64,000 bases of DNA, taken from positions 1-64,000 of the forward strand of contig JAHBZZ010000004.1 of assembly GCA_019635215.1 (NCBI GenBank), written 5' to 3'. How positions within the stretch are numbered: position 1 is the first letter of the stretch; every line of letters begins with the position of its first letter. Shown here piece by piece: positions 62,376-64,000 of the stretch. The notes below the pieces were generated by a model that saw only the letters and a program-made list of their open reading frames with translations, did not search any database and was not told the DNA's origin. The position numbers and the translations under genes were made by a program. Source of the DNA: Nitrosomonas sp. Its GTDB lineage: Bacteria > Pseudomonadota > Gammaproteobacteria > Burkholderiales > Nitrosomonadaceae.

Positions 62376-62963
62376 ATGATCAGACGAATAGCAATTATTC
62401 AGGGACACCCTGATACAACTGTCAGGCATTTTTGTCACGCTCTGGCGGAAGCGTATCTCAAAGGCGCGCAAAGCAGCGGATTTGAAGTCCGCCTTATCGA
62501 CGTAGCGGCGATGGATTTTACTCTGCTGCGGTCAAAAGCCGATTTTGAAAGCAGCGTGCCTGCCCCATCGATCCTCCAGGCCCAGGATACAATCCGCTGG
62601 GCGGATCATCTGGCTGTTTTTTTTCCTTTGTGGCTGGGCAGCATGCCCGCACTGCTTAAGGCATTTTTCGAACAGGTTTTCCGCCCTAATTTTGCGTTTG
62701 AATACGGTGAAGCCGGACAGGTCACCCGAAAATGCCTGACGGGAAAATCAGCGCGCCTCATTGTCACCATGGGTGTGCCTGCATTCATCTACCGGTGGTT
62801 TTATTGCGCGCATGGGGTTAAAGTGCTTGAACGTAACATGCTTGCATTTTGTGGGATCAAGCCGGTCAGAACCAGTCTGATCGGTGCGATAGAAAATATG
62901 ACCGAAGCCCGACGGCTGAAATGGTTGCAGGCGATACAGCGGCACGGTAGAGCGGGTCGATGA
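62376..62963 (+). CDS. Flavodoxin-fold NAD(P)H oxidoreductase
   Basis: A 195-residue enzyme of the NAD(P)H quinone oxidoreductase type. It begins MIRRIAIIQGHPDTTVRHFC, the GHPD phosphate loop. DHLAVFFPLWLGSMPALLKA and EQVFRPNFAFEYGE are the flavin and substrate motifs, and VTMGVPAFIYRWF lies near the end. It resembles KefF-like and YwrO-like enzymes, which reduce quinones. The partner antiporter at 37 kb is not adjacent. Confidence 0.85.
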   Translation: MIRRIAIIQGHPDTTVRHFCHALAEAYLKGAQSSGFEVRLIDVAAMDFTLLRSKADFESSVPAPSILQAQDTIRWADHLAVFFPLWLGSMPALLKAFFEQVFRPNFAFEYGEAGQVTRKCLTGKSARLIVTMGVPAFIYRWFYCAHGVKVLERNMLAFCGIKPVRTSLIGAIENMTEARRLKWLQAIQRHGRAGR

Positions 62964-63066
62964 CAGGGATTGCTTCGGTTACAGCTTTATCCGTTTTTTT
63001 GCAGAGATCAAACCGTAACCTAAGTCAACCGGAGAGAAATACTTTGATAGCCACCTGAGCAGTCCG

Positions 63067-64000
63067 TTAACCCGGCTTCCCTTGATGAGCCGATATGATT
63101 TCGCGGAACGCACGCCGCGTTTTCGGTCCAAACGTTTCGAAACTGGGATTAGACGTTTCGTTATAGACAGCCTTCAACCGCGACAGGTTGTCATTGTGCA
63201 GTACAGTTCGCAATTGCGGCACGTCGAGTTTATAGATGCTGGCGGCATTGAGGCCAAAAATCTGCCTGCGCATTTGCGGCGTAATTGCAGCGTATTCATA
63301 TTGATTCTGGAATGATTCACTGATCTGAAAGCTGCGGAATGCCAGGATTTGATCCTGCGGACTGCCGTACCACAGGGCGTCGGTGCCCCAGCAGATACGT
63401 TCCGCGCCAAAGTATTTAATCAGTTTTCCCATTAAATGCGCGGCCTGGTCGGGTTTGCTCATGCAATACCGCCATACGCTGCCCAGTTCTGCGTATAGGT
63501 TGCCTGTGTTGGGACGGAAACCGTTTTCCTGATGCGCCTTGATCAGACGGTCGACGCCTTGTGCATTGTCGGGTCTGTAGGGGCCTTCCGGGATGCCGGC
63601 TTCAAAACCGGCGTGATAACAGATAAAGGTAACATCCGGGTATAGTTTTGCCGCTCTTGCGATATCCGCCGGATCCGAATATTGATAGTCCATGCCGCTC
63701 AGCGGCAGGCCGCGGTGCGCGCAGATAATTTTGACGCCGAGCGCGCGTGCTTTCTCGATCAGCGGTATGCCATATTCCGGATCGTCCATGAAATAACCCG
63801 TTCCATCGGGACCCCATTGCGGATAGGTTTTCCATGCCGCTACGCCGAATTCCTTGGCTTGGATTTCCATGAACTCTAGCCCGCCCGGTTCGTTCGGCAT
63901 TACACCGCCCTGGATCAGAATGCGATGCCCGGAACCGCTGGCTGCGGCAATTCGGCGTGCTTCGCTGGCATAGTCCATTGGTGTCGGATTATTATCGCGC
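63067..64000 (-). CDS. Amidohydrolase family protein (partial)
   Basis: The frame continues through the right edge of the window; at least 311 residues are seen. The amidohydrolase-2 pattern is clear: GVAAWKTYPQWGPDGTGYFM, then KIICAHRGLPLSGMDYQYSD (His), FICYHAGFEAGIPEGPYRPD (His), and GAERICWGTDALWYGSPQDQ (Asp). These are metal-site residues of the TIM-barrel fold. The N-terminal HxH part is outside. The substrate is unknown; a decarboxylase of the ACMSD type is possible. Confidence 0.82.
   Translation of the reverse strand, partial: RDNNPTPMDYASEARRIAAASGSGHRILIQGGVMPNEPGGLEFMEIQAKEFGVAAWKTYPQWGPDGTGYFMDDPEYGIPLIEKARALGVKIICAHRGLPLSGMDYQYSDPADIARAAKLYPDVTFICYHAGFEAGIPEGPYRPDNAQGVDRLIKAHQENGFRPNTGNLYAELGSVWRYCMSKPDQAAHLMGKLIKYFGAERICWGTDALWYGSPQDQILAFRSFQISESFQNQYEYAAITPQMRRQIFGLNAASIYKLDVPQLRTVLHNDNLSRLKAVYNETSNPSFETFGPKTRRAFREIISAHQGKPG

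Noticed and set aside
1-64000. CRISPR arrays or prophage
   Set aside because: No regularly spaced direct repeats and no capsid, portal, terminase or phage integrase genes were seen anywhere in the window.

Overview
The window looks like a chromosomal segment of an ammonia-oxidising betaproteobacterium (Nitrosomonas or a close relative). The best taxonomic marker is a cytochrome P460 gene (15067-15636) whose product has the family's HWKKTGEF segment and a CSACH haem motif. A glycolate oxidase operon with tartronate-semialdehyde reductase (20228-24996) fits an autotroph that salvages glycolate made by Rubisco. The gloB/methyltransferase/rnhA/dnaQ order (15.8-18.8 kb) is a common proteobacterial housekeeping arrangement. 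The assignment is inference from gene content; no ribosomal RNA is present.

Layout. 0-4.6 kb is accessory DNA: the tail of a TonB-dependent receptor, three toxin-antitoxin pairs (HEPN/MNT, PIN/Phd-type, RelBE-like), a paired palindromic repeat, an IS110-family (IS1111-type) element, and remnants of a second receptor and a PepSY gene. 4.7-12.2 kb holds a small membrane protein, an intact PepSY membrane protein and a tightly overlapping tripartite RND efflux operon. 12.3-25 kb is housekeeping: tRNA-Lys, mtgA, mgtE, cytochrome P460, gloB, rnhA, dnaQ, an L,D-transpeptidase and glcDEF. 25-29.6 kb carries less familiar genes: a small lipoprotein, a frameshifted bestrophin, a membrane-anchored J-domain protein and a DUF3465 protein.

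29.6-42 kb is an ion-transport block on the minus strand. An Mrp/Mbh-like antiporter operon has subunits E, F, G, a DUF4040-MnhB fusion, C and three ND2/4/5-like subunits. It is followed by a KefB/YbaL-type antiporter and a P2-type cation ATPase. 42-54.6 kb contains envelope and housekeeping genes: DUF454, FKBP, DUF748, lipoproteins, CBS protein, cold-shock protein, a folX-folK pair, an iron alcohol dehydrogenase, plsY/folB and cysM, with a zinc alcohol dehydrogenase pseudogene.

54.7-58.9 kb looks like a short integron gene-cassette array without an integrase. Small single-gene units (DUF5655, methyltransferase, DUF2200, GNAT, SRPBCC, membrane protein) are separated by two attC-like sites and some degenerate gaps. 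59-64 kb has lipoproteins and secreted proteins of unknown role, a 139-bp MITE-like element with a 4-bp duplication, a flavodoxin-fold oxidoreductase and a partial amidohydrolase.

Points most worth a second look are the cassette array, the Mbh-like antiporter operon with three ion-pumping subunits and no hydrogenase, the IS1111-type element beside a palindromic repeat, and the membrane J-domain protein.
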